From Jezberella montanilacus (GTDB lineage Bacteria; Pseudomonadota; Gammaproteobacteria; Burkholderiales; Burkholderiaceae_B), in assembly GCF_003003055.1 (NCBI RefSeq), contig NZ_PVTV01000001.1, positions 34,813 through 98,812 of the forward strand: a stretch of 64,000 nt of DNA. The letters are read 5' to 3'. The notes below the pieces were generated by a model. That model was not told where the DNA came from. It searched no databases and was given only the letters and a program-made list of their open reading frames with translations. Shown here in pieces: positions 9,468-19,600 of this stretch. The stretch's first letter is position 1. Each line of letters opens with the position of its first letter. Both the position numbers and the translations under genes were made by a program.

Positions 9468-10100
9468 TTAAGGGGCAAGACGACCGATAGCCCATGAGCC
9501 TTGGTCGTTGGGTGTGTAAGTCAGGCGGTCGTGCAGACGGGACGGTCTGCCCTGCCAAAACTCGAAATAATCTGGTTTGAGTCGATAGCCACCCCAATGC
9601 TTAGGACGAGGCGGATGATCGCCGTATTGCGCTTTAACTGCTTCGGCTCTTGCGGTGAGCGCCTCTATGGTTGTTGGCTTACTTTGCGCCGACGTGATGG
9701 CACCCACGCGAGAGCCAAGTGGTCTGCTCTGATAATAATCTTCTGATTCTTGTTCAGTGGTTTTTTCAATGAAGCCTTCGATGCGAACTTCTCTTTCGAG
9801 GGCTTGCCAGAAAAACAGCAAGCTGGCTCGGGGTTGCGCCGCAATCTCGAGCCCTTTGCGAGATTCGTAATTGGTATAAAACACAAAGCCGTTTGCGTCA
9901 GCTCCCTTTAACAAGACGATGCGCGCTGAAGGCCAGCCACGGCCGTCTGCTGTCGCCAAAGTCATTGCAGTTGGTTCGGGCAGTTTTTGCGTAATGGCTT
10001 CATTCAGCCACAAATCGAACTGCTCAAAAGGTGAGGACTTGGCCTGATCCTCAAGGAGGTGACCTTTGTCGTAACTTTGCCGAATATCTGCGAGTGACAT
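9468..10100 (-). CDS. pdxH: Pyridoxamine 5'-phosphate oxidase
   Basis: A 210-residue FMN enzyme converting pyridoxine or pyridoxamine 5'-phosphate to pyridoxal 5'-phosphate, the last step of vitamin B6 synthesis and salvage. Family landmarks are [13 protein letters not shown] at the N terminus, [41 protein letters not shown], and the C-terminal [17 protein letters not shown] with RLAP at the end. The ATG at 10100 is chosen because the conserved N terminus begins there. A six-base inverted repeat (GATTCG-N5-CGAATC) lies 17 bases upstream of the start. Confidence 0.96.
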   Translation of the reverse strand: MSLADIRQSYDKGHLLEDQAKSSPFEQFDLWLNEAITQKLPEPTAMTLATADGRGWPSARIVLLKGADANGFVFYTNYESRKGLEIAAQPRASLLFFWQALEREVRIEGFIEKTTEQESEDYYQSRPLGSRVGAITSAQSKPTTIEALTARAEAVKAQYGDHPPRPKHWGGYRLKPDYFEFWQGRPSRLHDRLTYTPNDQGSWAIGRLAP

Positions 10101-10116
10101 TTGTCTGACCCTTGTT

Positions 10117-10133
10117 GATTCGATTAACGAATC
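10117..10133. promoter_or_regulatory. Inverted repeat upstream of pdxH
   Basis: GATTCG and CGAATC flank a five-base centre (ATTAA), a perfect 6+6 inverted repeat within the 86-bp gap between the ChaC-like gene and pdxH. It could be an operator or a small transcript hairpin for the pdxH-flavin reductase pair. No run of T follows in either direction, so it does not look like a terminator. No regulator is assigned. Confidence 0.3.
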
Positions 10134-10186
10134 TGATAAAAATACCAGGATAACGCCTAGTGTACCGTGAGGCAGGCGAGGTGTTT

Positions 10187-10837
10187 TTAGTTGGATTTTT
10201 TTTGTTTTTGCTGGATTTCGTTGGCCAGCGCACCGAGCCGCTCGTCGCATACGCCTTCAGCAAGCAAGGCTTGAGCAGTCTGCATCACGTAATCTACGCA
10301 TGAGCCATAAGTGCCGTGAGCATCCATCACAATGCGTACCTGTTCATCGTGCGATAAGCCAGACACGTAAGCGGCACCTTGGCGATTGATGACAAAAGCG
10401 AGAACGGTAATTGGGCCTTGCTCGGAATCCGCATTGATCCATCTTGGGTGATACGCACCCGTGCCCATTTCACGCAACCAAAGCGCATCGAAAGTCAGCG
10501 GAATATTTGCATGTGGCACTCTGAAAGCCATGCCTCGGCAGGACCCACCACGATCGAGACCAAATACCAATCCCGGGCATTCCGGCGTGCCGCGATTGAT
10601 GCGTGACCACAGACACAGCGACCGGTGATAGCCGCGCAGACTAGTTAAGCGTTTTTCGACATAATCAAAGCCTGGATTCCAGATCAGTGATCCGTAGCCA
10701 AAAACCCATAAGTCCTCGCCTGGTTGACGGGACGCCAGCGTGGCTTTTAAGGACGCGGCTCGCTGTTCATCAGTTAAGCGCTTGAATGTGTCGGCGGCAG
10801 GAGGGGTTTTGCAGTTGATGGATTGGTTAGCGGTCAC
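10187..10837 (-). CDS. ChaC-like glutathione-specific gamma-glutamylcyclotransferase
   Basis: A 216-residue ChaC-family protein, which cleaves the gamma-glutamyl group of glutathione to give 5-oxoproline and Cys-Gly. The substrate loop is VFGYGSLIW (residues 45-53) and the catalytic glutamate is E123 in [13 protein letters not shown]. The gene starts with GTG, five bases after the stop of the MFS gene, so the two are likely one transcript. A lysine-rich tail (QQKQKKSN) ends the protein. The link between glutathione turnover and the carrier is only positional. Confidence 0.9.
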   Translation of the reverse strand: MTANQSINCKTPPAADTFKRLTDEQRAASLKATLASRQPGEDLWVFGYGSLIWNPGFDYVEKRLTSLRGYHRSLCLWSRINRGTPECPGLVFGLDRGGSCRGMAFRVPHANIPLTFDALWLREMGTGAYHPRWINADSEQGPITVLAFVINRQGAAYVSGLSHDEQVRIVMDAHGTYGSCVDYVMQTAQALLAEGVCDERLGALANEIQQKQKKSN

Positions 10838-10842
10838 AGTGA

Positions 10843-12066
10843 TCAGCCCAGATAATCGCTATCGTTTGAAGGGTCAGATTCTTTACCTGAGTCTTTAGTG
10901 GCCCAGCGTGCCACGCCCAAGCCGGTCGCCGTGATCCAGAAAAGGGGCATCACCCCGATGATGGTTCCAAGCGCACCGAAAAGAAGAGGCAATGAGACCT
11001 GTGAGGTATTAACCAGCGCCATTCTGAGCCCGAACGCTTCGCTGACTCGTCCCGGCGGAGCATGCTGCTGCAACAGAGCAAGAATGCCGGGCTGAGTCGA
11101 ACCAAGCGCAATACCCAGCAGAAATGACATCGACATCAGCAACCAGACCTGTGAGCACAGAGGATAAAGCAGGAAGTTCACTGCTGCGCCGACCAGAGCC
11201 ATATGAATCAGATGCCACGGCGCGATGTACTTTTGAATGATGGGCAAGCACAGGCGTACGCCGACAGTGGCTGTCGCGAAGGACGCGATGATTACGCCGA
11301 TAGTTGTGGCTGAAAGTCCTATTGTGACGCCATAAATGGGCACGACAAACATGTGCGTATCCCAGGCGCTTGAGAGCAGGACGTTTGCAATGAAGACCTT
11401 TTGCAAGGTTTTTATTTGTAACAAATCAAACAATTTGCCTCGGTTTTTTGCTTCATTGCCGGAAGCTCGACTGTGCGAGGCGATCAGCGTTCGTCGCATC
11501 TGATAGACCCGCGCGGCGGCAACAGCAGGGCCTATCCCCAGCAGCAAAAAAACCCAGCGGTAGCCCAAGTTGTCGATAGCGACCCCAGCAACTAAGGGCC
11601 CAAAAAAACCAGATATGGAAATCATGAGGGAGAGCAGCGAAAAATTGCGAAGACGTTGCTCGCTGCTGCCTCGTCCCACCTGGCCCTGAATAGCAATAAG
11701 AAAGGTCATTTGACCAATGCCAACGCATACCGCCGAGAGGATGAGTGCGATCAGGTCCTGCCAGATGACGGGCAGGATTACACCCGCACCCACTAATATT
11801 GAACAGGCTTGCATGGGCTTATAAGGACCAATCTTGTCGATCAATCGACCGGCGCTTACAGAGAGCAGCATTGGCAACAGGCCAAAGACGGCAATCAGCA
11901 AACCGACTTCGAAGGTTGACCGACCCAGTTGGAGTGCGTTAAGCGTAACTGCGACCCGTCCGCCGGATATTGCCATGTGCACCAGAGGGAGAAGGAGGCA
12001 CAGCGGAACAGCCCCAGGGGACACATGCAAGATTTTGTGGGGAGAAGCGTTATTAATGTCAGTCAT
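10843..12066 (-). CDS. MFS transporter
   Basis: A 407-residue major facilitator superfamily carrier with about 12 hydrophobic segments. The loop 2-3 signature is GRLIDKIGPYKPMQ near residue 65, with two six-helix halves separated by a polar loop around residue 200 (SHSRASGNEAKNRGK). The ATG at 12066 places the first helix where expected; a much longer upstream extension lacks membrane character. Substrate cannot be predicted; drug or metabolite export is usual for this type. It is transcribed divergently from tcdA across a 116-bp gap and is followed directly by the ChaC-like gene. Confidence 0.85.
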   Translation of the reverse strand: MTDINNASPHKILHVSPGAVPLCLLLPLVHMAISGGRVAVTLNALQLGRSTFEVGLLIAVFGLLPMLLSVSAGRLIDKIGPYKPMQACSILVGAGVILPVIWQDLIALILSAVCVGIGQMTFLIAIQGQVGRGSSEQRLRNFSLLSLMISISGFFGPLVAGVAIDNLGYRWVFLLLGIGPAVAAARVYQMRRTLIASHSRASGNEAKNRGKLFDLLQIKTLQKVFIANVLLSSAWDTHMFVVPIYGVTIGLSATTIGVIIASFATATVGVRLCLPIIQKYIAPWHLIHMALVGAAVNFLLYPLCSQVWLLMSMSFLLGIALGSTQPGILALLQQHAPPGRVSEAFGLRMALVNTSQVSLPLLFGALGTIIGVMPLFWITATGLGVARWATKDSGKESDPSNDSDYLG

Positions 12067-12137
12067 GCTGTTTTTTCTATCGTTCCATTGTGTGCCTGTG
12101 TAAGCTTGCTGTCGAGTCCCTGCTGTTATTTTTTTTC

Positions 12138-12164
12138 GTGAACGTGCAAAAATGCAGCATTCAC
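12138..12164. promoter_or_regulatory. Interrupted inverted repeat between the MFS gene and tcdA
   Basis: The 27-bp stretch has GTGAA...TTCAC outer arms and TGCA-AAAA-TGCA inner arms. It lies about 18 bases before the tcdA ATG and 72 bases before the divergent MFS gene. It may be an operator or a leader hairpin close to the tcdA ribosome site. It is an isolated pattern with no known regulator attached. Confidence 0.3.
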
Positions 12165-12182
12165 ATTCAGAGATTGCAACAC

Positions 12183-13019
12183 ATGACCAACCCCTCGCCA
12201 GAGAGCGACGCCGAGCGCAGGTTCGGCGGCCTGAGCCGTTTATTTGGCACTGGCATTGGTGCTGCATTGCAACAAGCCAGCGTTGCGGTGGTTGGTATCG
12301 GGGGCGTGGGCTCTTGGGCTGCTGAAGCGCTGGCGCGAAGTGGGGTGGGATCACTGACTTTGATTGATCTTGATCATGTGTCTGAATCTAATATCAATCG
12401 GCAAGTTCACGCGTTAAGCCAAACGCTTGGCCAGTCAAAGGTATTCGCCATGGCCGAGCGTATTGAGCAGATCAATCCTGACTGCCAGTTAACCTTGATT
12501 GATGATTTTGTGAGCCCTCATAACGTCGGCCAGCTGCTTGACCCCCGATTGACCGTCATACTCGATTGTGCCGATCAGATCGCGGCCAAGCTCGCGATGG
12601 TGTTGCAGGCGCGTGAACGGCAGCAACCGCTGATTGTTTGCGGGGGGGCAGGAGGTAAAACGGATCCCTTAGCGCTCCGGTCAGGCGATTTGTCACTGGC
12701 GACGCACGACGCTTTGCTCGGACGACTGCGTAACCTGCTGCGTAAGGATCACGGCTTCGCCAAAGGCGGTGTCGCCGGCGGCCAGTCACTTAAGCGTGTT
12801 CCCAAGATGGGCGTTAGCGTGTTGTGGGTCGATCAACCCACCGTTTTGCCCTCAGCTTGGATCGAGGCGGAGTCAAATGTAAGCATTGCCTCACCGCAAG
12901 GCCTGTCTTGCGCAGGGTATGGTTCTAGCGTTACTGTCACAGCCACGATGGGACTCGTTGCTGCTAACGAGGCAATCAAACGCATACTGGCCCTCCGCCT
13001 TGGGCCGACGACTAACTAA
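12183..13019 (+). CDS. tcdA: tRNA threonylcarbamoyladenosine dehydratase
   Basis: A 278-residue E1/ThiF-like ATPase matching TcdA (CsdL), which cyclises t6A to ct6A at position 37 of tRNAs. The N-terminal RRFGGLSRLFG is characteristic, the nucleotide loop is VVGIGGVGSWAAEAL (residues 36-50), and IDLDHVSESNINRQ follows. The C terminus has the GYGSSVTVTATMGL segment. The ATG at 12183 fits the family start. Together with the Sua5-type gene at the left edge, two steps of the same tRNA modification occur in this window, about 12 kb apart and not in one operon. Confidence 0.94.
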   Translation: MTNPSPESDAERRFGGLSRLFGTGIGAALQQASVAVVGIGGVGSWAAEALARSGVGSLTLIDLDHVSESNINRQVHALSQTLGQSKVFAMAERIEQINPDCQLTLIDDFVSPHNVGQLLDPRLTVILDCADQIAAKLAMVLQARERQQPLIVCGGAGGKTDPLALRSGDLSLATHDALLGRLRNLLRKDHGFAKGGVAGGQSLKRVPKMGVSVLWVDQPTVLPSAWIEAESNVSIASPQGLSCAGYGSSVTVTATMGLVAANEAIKRILALRLGPTTN

Positions 13020-13061
13020 ACAAAAAAAGATCCCATCCATTAAGTAAAAAAAAGGATGTCC

Positions 13062-14237
13062 ATGCCAGATCAAATGAAGCGGCCACGCATACTGTCTGAG
13101 GTTCTGTCTCTTGCCGACTTTGAGACACTAGCGCAAAAGCGTTTGCCTCGTCCTATTTTTGGTTACGTCGCTGGTGCCTGCGAAGATGGGCAATCATTAA
13201 AGGCAAATCGTGATGTATTCATGGATTATGAGTTCACAACGCGGGTGCTAATCGACGTATCGAAGCGCAATACAGATGTGACACTCTTTGGTCAAACGTT
13301 TGCAGCCCCTTTCGGTATGGCACCAATGGGTATCACGGCCATGTCGGCATATCGCGGTGATCTCGTGTTTGCCCAGGCAGCGCAGGCGGCAAATATCCCT
13401 ATGATTATGAGCGGCTCGTCTTTGATTCCCATGGAAGAAATCGCTCAAGCAGCTCCCAGCAGCTGGTTTCAGGCTTACTTGCCTGCTAAGCAGGATCAGA
13501 TAGACGCTTTGATTGATCGCGTCGCGGCTGCAGGGTTTAAAACTCTGGTGATAACGGTTGATACCCCAGTCGCTGCAAATCGTGAAAATAATATCCGCAC
13601 AGGGTTCTCAACACCACTTCGACCAAGCCTGCGTTTGGCCTGGGATGGGGTGACACATCCACGCTGGTTGTTTGGTACCTTTTTGAAGACGATCGCCAAG
13701 CACGGTATGCCACATTTTGAAAATTCGTTCGCCACACGCGGTGCACCTATCATGTCTAAATCAGTCATGCGTGATTTTTCCACGCGTGGACATTTGTCTT
13801 GGGAGCATGTGAAATTGATTCGCTCCCGCTGGAAAGGGCCGATGGTGATTAAAGGCATATTAAACCCGGCTGACGCGGCGCTCTGTCGGCAATACGGCAT
13901 GGATGGCATTATTGTTTCGAATCACGGAGGGCGTCAGATTGATGGTGCTGCCGCGCCACTGCGAGTGTTGCCTCGCATTCTGGAGCAGTTCAAAGATGGC
14001 CCTGTGATGATGGATAGCGGGATTCGTCGAGGCAGCGATGCGGTCAAAGCCTTGGCGCTTGGCGCTAGCGCCGTCTTTATCGGTCGTCCCTTTAATTATG
14101 CTGCAGCGGTTGCGGGACGGGCGGGTGTGGACCATGCAATCGACATCATGCAGCAAGAAATCGCTCGTAACATGGGCATGATGGGGTTAACAAGGATCGC
14201 TGAGCTCAATCCAGAGTGCCTTGTCAGCGTCCATTAA
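13062..14237 (+). CDS. FMN-dependent alpha-hydroxy-acid oxidase/dehydrogenase
   Basis: A 391-residue member of the lactate/glycolate/mandelate oxidising flavoprotein family. The TIM-barrel FMN protein shows PIFGYVAGACEDG near the N terminus, PMGITAM, the catalytic histidine-arginine pair in SNHGGRQIDGA around residue 285, and the phosphate-binding DSGIRRG and ALGASAVFIGRP. Substrate (L-lactate, glycolate, mandelate or another 2-hydroxyacid) is undecided. The ATG at 13062 is preferred over 13056 because the AAAGG ribosome site directly abuts the latter. An RraA-like aldolase and a D-2-hydroxyacid dehydrogenase follow on the same strand, which suggests shared 2-hydroxyacid or 2-oxoacid metabolism. 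Confidence 0.88.
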   Translation: MPDQMKRPRILSEVLSLADFETLAQKRLPRPIFGYVAGACEDGQSLKANRDVFMDYEFTTRVLIDVSKRNTDVTLFGQTFAAPFGMAPMGITAMSAYRGDLVFAQAAQAANIPMIMSGSSLIPMEEIAQAAPSSWFQAYLPAKQDQIDALIDRVAAAGFKTLVITVDTPVAANRENNIRTGFSTPLRPSLRLAWDGVTHPRWLFGTFLKTIAKHGMPHFENSFATRGAPIMSKSVMRDFSTRGHLSWEHVKLIRSRWKGPMVIKGILNPADAALCRQYGMDGIIVSNHGGRQIDGAAAPLRVLPRILEQFKDGPVMMDSGIRRGSDAVKALALGASAVFIGRPFNYAAAVAGRAGVDHAIDIMQQEIARNMGMMGLTRIAELNPECLVSVH

Positions 14238-14280
14238 ATGAGCTTAAGCTAGACCAAAATTCAACTCCAAAGGATCGGCC

Positions 14281-14952
14281 ATGTCCCAGTTAGGTTTTCA
14301 GATTCATACGCATCAGCACACAGCATCCCCCGCATTAGTAAAAAAATTCGCAAGCTTGGCTGTGGCAAATATCAGCGATGTGATGAGCAGAACAAATGGC
14401 ACGACTCATCTTCGTCCATTTCATAAAGGGGGGCGAATCCTTGGCCGTGCGTTTACCGTCAAAACGGCCCCAGGTGACAATTTAATGGTTCATGCAGCCC
14501 TAAATTTGGCGGCGCCGGGCGACGTGATTGTGGTCGATGCGGGTGGTGAAGTGCGTAATGCCATCATCGGTGAAATCATGTCTGCTATTGCTGAGAAACG
14601 TGGTCTCGCTGGTATCGTGATAGATGGCCCTATTCGGGATGTCGAGGCACTCGGCAAGGGTAAGTTTCCGGTCTTTGCCCGGTCTGTTTCACATCGCGGT
14701 CCCTACAAAGAGGGCCCGGGTGAAATCAATGTCACAGTATCAATTGATGGGATGGTGGTTCATCCGGGTGACATTATTGTGGGTGATCCGGACGGTTTGT
14801 TAGCGATCAGCCCCGCAATTGCTAAAGAGCTAGCCAAAGAAGTGGCGCTCGTTGAGAAAAAAGAGAAAACCATTCTGGCTAATATTGCTGCCGGTAAACT
14901 GGATCGCTCCTGGGTGGAAGTGACATTGAGGGCCAAAGGAGTTATTAAGTAG
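14281..14952 (+). CDS. RraA-like / 4-hydroxy-4-methyl-2-oxoglutarate aldolase family protein
   Basis: A 223-residue protein of the RraA/HMG-CHA aldolase fold. Key segments are ANISDVMSR, FTVKTAPGDNLMVHAAL, VVVDAGGEVRNAIIGEIMS, VIDGPIRDVE and VGDPDGLLAI. The aspartate and arginine of GPIRD and the upstream glutamate are those used for metal and pyruvate-enolate chemistry in the aldolases. Such enzymes cleave 4-hydroxy-4-carboxy-2-oxoadipate or 4-hydroxy-4-methyl-2-oxoglutarate to pyruvate; true RraA instead inhibits RNase E. The catabolic neighbours favour the aldolase role. An AAAGGA site precedes the ATG. Confidence 0.82.
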   Translation: MSQLGFQIHTHQHTASPALVKKFASLAVANISDVMSRTNGTTHLRPFHKGGRILGRAFTVKTAPGDNLMVHAALNLAAPGDVIVVDAGGEVRNAIIGEIMSAIAEKRGLAGIVIDGPIRDVEALGKGKFPVFARSVSHRGPYKEGPGEINVTVSIDGMVVHPGDIIVGDPDGLLAISPAIAKELAKEVALVEKKEKTILANIAAGKLDRSWVEVTLRAKGVIK

Positions 14953-15069
14953 TCGTGCCTCGGTGTCTGATTGAGTCGGTGGTGACGCCATAGAACGTCA
15001 TGCCAGAGGTGGCGCTGTTTGAAAAATGAGCCGTACAACAGAAGGCGGCCGCTTAAACGAGACAAAAAA

Positions 15070-16095
15070 ATGAAAAAGAAAAAAGTAGTCAGGTTTGACT
15101 TTTGGCTGAATCCAGCTTTCGATGACAAACTCACGACCGAGGACACCATTGACCTGACCGTCTTGCGTTACGCAGATACGGATGCTGTAAATTTCGGCGC
15201 GTTGAGTCAAGCAAACGTTTATCACGTATGCGCAGCCCGCGATGAAGTGCCCGCTAAATACTGGGTAACCGAGGATTTGCTTAAACAGTGCCCGAACCTT
15301 CTTTGTGCCTCAAGCTCTGGGGCTGGCTACGACCCGGTGGATCTGGAAGCCTGCACTCGGCACGGCGTGTTGGTGGTGAATCAATCCGGTTGCAACGCAG
15401 ACTCAGTGGCCGAACATACGATGGGCCTCTTGTTATCGTTAAAACATCGTATCGCTGAATCAGATCGAGTCATGCGCGCATCGGCTTACACCACACGTGA
15501 AGATCTGATGGGTCGAGAAATCCAGGGTTTGACTATTGGCCTCATCGGGGTCGGCAACATTGGTCGGCGAGTCGCAAAACTGGCAGTTGCTTTCGGCATG
15601 AAAGTCATTGCGTCAGATCCTCATCTTTCAGCGGATGAAATCCAGAAGCGTGGCGCAATCCCGTTGAGCTTTACTGAAGTAATCTCAAGCGCTGACGTCG
15701 TGTCGGTACATTGTCCCCGTTCGCCCGAAACACTGAATCTATTTGGGCGTGAACAGTTTTTCGCGATGAAATCTGGCGCAATCTTCCTGTCGACTGCCCG
15801 GGGCGGTATTCATGACGAACAAAGCTTGGTTGACGCACTGAAAGATGGTCATCTGTCGGGTGCGGGTCTGGACGTGTGGACAGTCGAGCCACCAGCGCGC
15901 GATCATGCGCTACTGACCATGCCGAACGTGGTCGCGACCTATCACACCGCAGGTGTCACACATGAAGCGCGCCGAAATGCTGCTGTGATGGCAGCAGATC
16001 AAATTGCCGCCCTGTTAAAAGGTGAGCGTGCGCCAAGGATGGCCAATCCAGAAGTTTGGCCGGTATTTCTCGACAGACTCAACCGACTGGGTTAA
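15070..16095 (+). CDS. D-isomer-specific 2-hydroxyacid dehydrogenase
   Basis: A 341-residue NAD(P)-dependent dehydrogenase that reduces 2-oxoacids or oxidises D-2-hydroxyacids. The Rossmann motif is LIGVGNIGRRVAK around residue 157. The catalytic arginine is in STARGGIHDE, the glutamate in VWTVEPPARD, and the histidine in ATYHTAGVTHEARR. The ATG at 15070 is chosen; a TTG at 15019 would add 17 poorly conserved basic residues. The protein begins with a lysine run (MKKKKVVR). It follows the RraA-like gene by 117 bp. Substrate is unresolved; phosphoglycerate and glyoxylate/hydroxypyruvate reductases share this pattern. Confidence 0.88.
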   Translation: MKKKKVVRFDFWLNPAFDDKLTTEDTIDLTVLRYADTDAVNFGALSQANVYHVCAARDEVPAKYWVTEDLLKQCPNLLCASSSGAGYDPVDLEACTRHGVLVVNQSGCNADSVAEHTMGLLLSLKHRIAESDRVMRASAYTTREDLMGREIQGLTIGLIGVGNIGRRVAKLAVAFGMKVIASDPHLSADEIQKRGAIPLSFTEVISSADVVSVHCPRSPETLNLFGREQFFAMKSGAIFLSTARGGIHDEQSLVDALKDGHLSGAGLDVWTVEPPARDHALLTMPNVVATYHTAGVTHEARRNAAVMAADQIAALLKGERAPRMANPEVWPVFLDRLNRLG

Positions 16096-16099
16096 CGAT

Positions 16100-16504
16100 A
16101 TGAATCTTCATTTGCTCCAAGAAGCAAGTCTAGCGACCGTCATTCACCTTGTTTTTGCACTGAGTGCCTTCGCGCTTGGTGCTTTTCAACTCCTCAGGCC
16201 CAAAGGAACTCAAACGCATCGGGTGCTTGGTTGGATCTGGGTCTTCATGATGGTGGTTATTTCAGTTTCTTCTTTCTGGATCAAAGAAGTTTGGCCGACC
16301 AGCCCATTTTTGGGCTACTCGCCGATTCATCTATTGAGTCTTTTTGTTTTGTCTCAACTGGTGATGGGTATTTACTTTGCGCGCAAAGGCAATATTCAAA
16401 GACACAAGCAAGCGATGACCTACACTTACGCCGGTGGGCTGATTATTGCGGGGGCGTTTACTTTCTTGCCAGGCCGTTTGATGTATCAGCTATTTTTTAG
16501 CTGA
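16100..16504 (+). CDS. Small integral membrane protein, DUF2306-like
   Basis: A 134-residue protein with four predicted membrane segments, at about residues 10-32, 44-60, 72-92 and 105-127. It has a conserved-looking polar loop THRVLGWIW and RHKQAMTYTYAGGL, which resemble DUF2306 membrane proteins. No catalytic motif was recognised. The ATG starts five bases after the stop of the preceding dehydrogenase gene, so they are probably co-transcribed. Two or three histidines (HRVLG, HLLSL, HKQAM) near membrane edges could bind metal or haem, but that is speculation. Confidence 0.7.
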   Translation: MNLHLLQEASLATVIHLVFALSAFALGAFQLLRPKGTQTHRVLGWIWVFMMVVISVSSFWIKEVWPTSPFLGYSPIHLLSLFVLSQLVMGIYFARKGNIQRHKQAMTYTYAGGLIIAGAFTFLPGRLMYQLFFS

Positions 16505-16666
16505 TTGCGTTGAGACACATCAGCCTGACGCGCCATAGGCGAGTGTCGTCCATCCCGCGTGATTAGCAAATTCATCAGTAAACACGAAGCGACTGCTGCA
16601 ATTTTTTCAAAGCTAAACAGGTTCGCTACTCATCTTTAAAATGATTAACCTACAAACAGAGTTTAT

Positions 16667-19600
16667 CTAGCGCAACATGAATTCTTGAAGGACCTCACCG
16701 GTGTGCGAACTTGCGTGCGCCTCAATGATCTCTTCAGGTGTCCCTTCAATCACCAATCGACCGCCGCCGTCACCCCCTTCGGGTCCCATGTCGAGCAGCC
16801 AGTCAGCCTCGGCGATCACGTCGAGATTGTGTTCAATGACGACGACGGTGTTACCCGCTTCGACCAAGCGATGTAGGACTCGGATCAGCTTTTCAACATC
16901 AGCCATGGATAGTCCGACGGTCGGCTCATCCAGTACGTAAAGTGTGTGAGGCAGTCGAGATGCTCGGCCTGTCGTGATAACCCCTTCTGTCATGCGCGCC
17001 TTAGCTAGTTCACTGACGAGCTTGATTCGTTGTGCTTCCCCCCCTGATAGGGTTGGTGAAGGTTGTCCAAGTGTCAAATAACCTAGCCCGACGTCTTGCA
17101 TCAACTGCAAGGGATGACGGATGCGCGGATGGGCTGCAAAGTATTCCACCGCATCATCGACCTCCATATTCAACACCTCGCCAGCGTGCTTGTCGCGCAT
17201 GCGCACCGCAAGCGTATCGGTATTGAAGCGCGCACCACCACAGGCATCGCATGGCACTTTGATGTCTGGCAAAAAGCTCATTTCAAGTGTGCGCATGCCT
17301 TGACCCTCGCAGATCGGGCAACGACCGTCACCAGTATTGAAAGAGAAGCGTCCAGCGGACCAGCCTCTGATGCGGGCTTCGTTGGTATCCGCAAATAACT
17401 TACGGGTGTCATCCCAAAAGCCGATGTAAGTGGCCGGGCACGAACGGGGTGTCTTACCGATCGGTGTCTGATCAACTTCCAGGACTCGATCTAAGATCTG
17501 CCAACCTTTTATAGACTCGCAGCCTTGCCAGTGAGGTTCACCACGAGTCTGTACCGCAGCGTGCAGGTTATCTAACAGTACCTCTCTGGCCAGCGTGGAT
17601 TTGCCAGATCCGGACACGCCTGTCACGACGGTCAAGCGACCGACCGGGAAGTGGGCATCGACGTGACGCAAATTATGCAGGCGAGCACCCTTGACTGTGA
17701 TCATTTGTGTTTCTTTATTGATCACCCGTCTTGGCTGCAGCGGATGTTTGAGAGGATGCCTCAAATAGTGTCCCGTCACAGACTCAGGGGCATCCATCAA
17801 GTCTTGTAGCGTCCCTTCCGCGACGACGCGACCACCTCTGATCCCAGCACCGGGGCCGATATCGATGATGTGTTCGGCTCGACGGATCGTATCGTCGTCA
17901 TGTTCAACCACAACCAGGGTGTTGCCGTTTTTTTCAAGACGCGTCAAGGCACTAAGCAAAATACGATTATCTCGCGGATGCAAACCAATTGTTGGTTCAT
18001 CCAGCACATAGCAAACACCTTGCATATTTGACCCTAACTGCGCGGCCAGACGAATGCGTTGAGCTTCGCCACCCGACAGCGTGGGAGCCGCGCGATCTAA
18101 AGCCAGATAGCCCAGGCCTACTTCTTGCATGAAAAGCAAGCGGCTGCGGATCTCGCTCAGGATATCTCTGGCAATTTCAGCCTCACGCCCTTTCGCTACC
18201 AGGGCGGTAAAAAACGTATGCGCATCGGACACAGCAAGTGAGGCCAGTTCTGCTATCGACTTTTCGCGCCAAATGACAGCACGAGAAACGGGATTCAATC
18301 GCGCACCATGACAACTGTTGCAAGCTTTCGCCTCACCCTCGTACCAGGCGTTCCAGGCAGTTTCTTCACCGGTCTGTTCTGCATCAAAGCCTTGCAATTG
18401 CAGACCTGTACCAAAACAGCTATGACACCAACCGTGTTTACTGTTGTAAGAGAACATGCGCGGATCAGGTTCTGGAAAACTTGTACCGCAGCTCGGACAG
18501 GCGCGCTTGACCGAAAAATGCTGTTGTTCAAGTTTGGCTTGTAAATCTGTATGTAGTTTGCCTAGAGGCCAAACCACACTCATGACGCCTTGGCCATGTT
18601 CAAGCGCGCTTTGCACCGCTTTTCTTAGCGTTGCTTCGTTGTCTGCGCTGACAGTCAGATCAGCAACCGGCAACTCAATCGTATGTTCTTTAAAGCGATC
18701 AAGGCGCGGCCAATTAGCAGTCGGGATAAACGCCTCGTCGACGCGTAGATGGGTGTGGCCTTTGCCTGCAGCCCATTTTGCCAGGTCAGTATAAAAACCC
18801 TTGCGAGCGGTGACCAAAGGCGATAAGAGCCCGATATGTTGACCTTTGTGTTCGCGTAGCAACTTGGCGACAATCTGATCTGCACTTTGAGGCTCGACGC
18901 TCACGTGACAGGTCGGACACATTTGCGTACCGAGCTTCATATAAAGCAAACGCAGGAAATGGTGAATCTCGGTCATCGTCGCTACAGTCGATTTACGACC
19001 GCCGCGGCTGGTTCTCTGCTCGATCGCAACGGTTGGTGGGATACCAAAAATGGCGTCGACGTCGGGTTTGCCTGCAGGTTGGACAATGGCACGTGCATAA
19101 GCGTTTAGAGATTCTAAATAGCGCCGTTGTCCTTCGTTGAACAGAATGTCAAAAGCAAGCGTGGACTTGCCCGAACCAGAGACCCCAGTGATGACAGTAA
19201 ATTTGTCGTGAGGGATTTTGACACTAATATTCTTAAGATTGTGCTCGCGCGCGTGCAGGATATCGATATGCGTCGCCAGTCGACGTCGCTCTTTCACGAT
19301 GGTTTGTAACGAGCTGCCAGAGTCGGACTCCTTCAAGGCGCTTGACCTGATTGACCCAGCAGCGACTGTGCCACCGATCGCATCGGGCGTCATTGCCGTT
19401 GCGTACTCGCGTAAGGCCGCGCCAGTGTATGAGCCGGCGTGCGCCATCACCTGATCGGGCGTGCCGGATACGAGCAGCTCGCCACCCGCGTCGCCGCCTT
19501 CAGGTCCCAGATCGATAATCCAGTCTGCAGCACGAATCACGTCCAGGTTGTGTTCAATGATAAGCAGCGTATGGCCAGCACCCAGCAGCTTTCTAAAAGC

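Noticed and set aside
16505..16666. 162-bp gap between the DUF2306-like gene and the giant uvrA
   Set aside because: It was searched for a terminator, small gene or RNA gene; nothing beyond weak repeats was seen.
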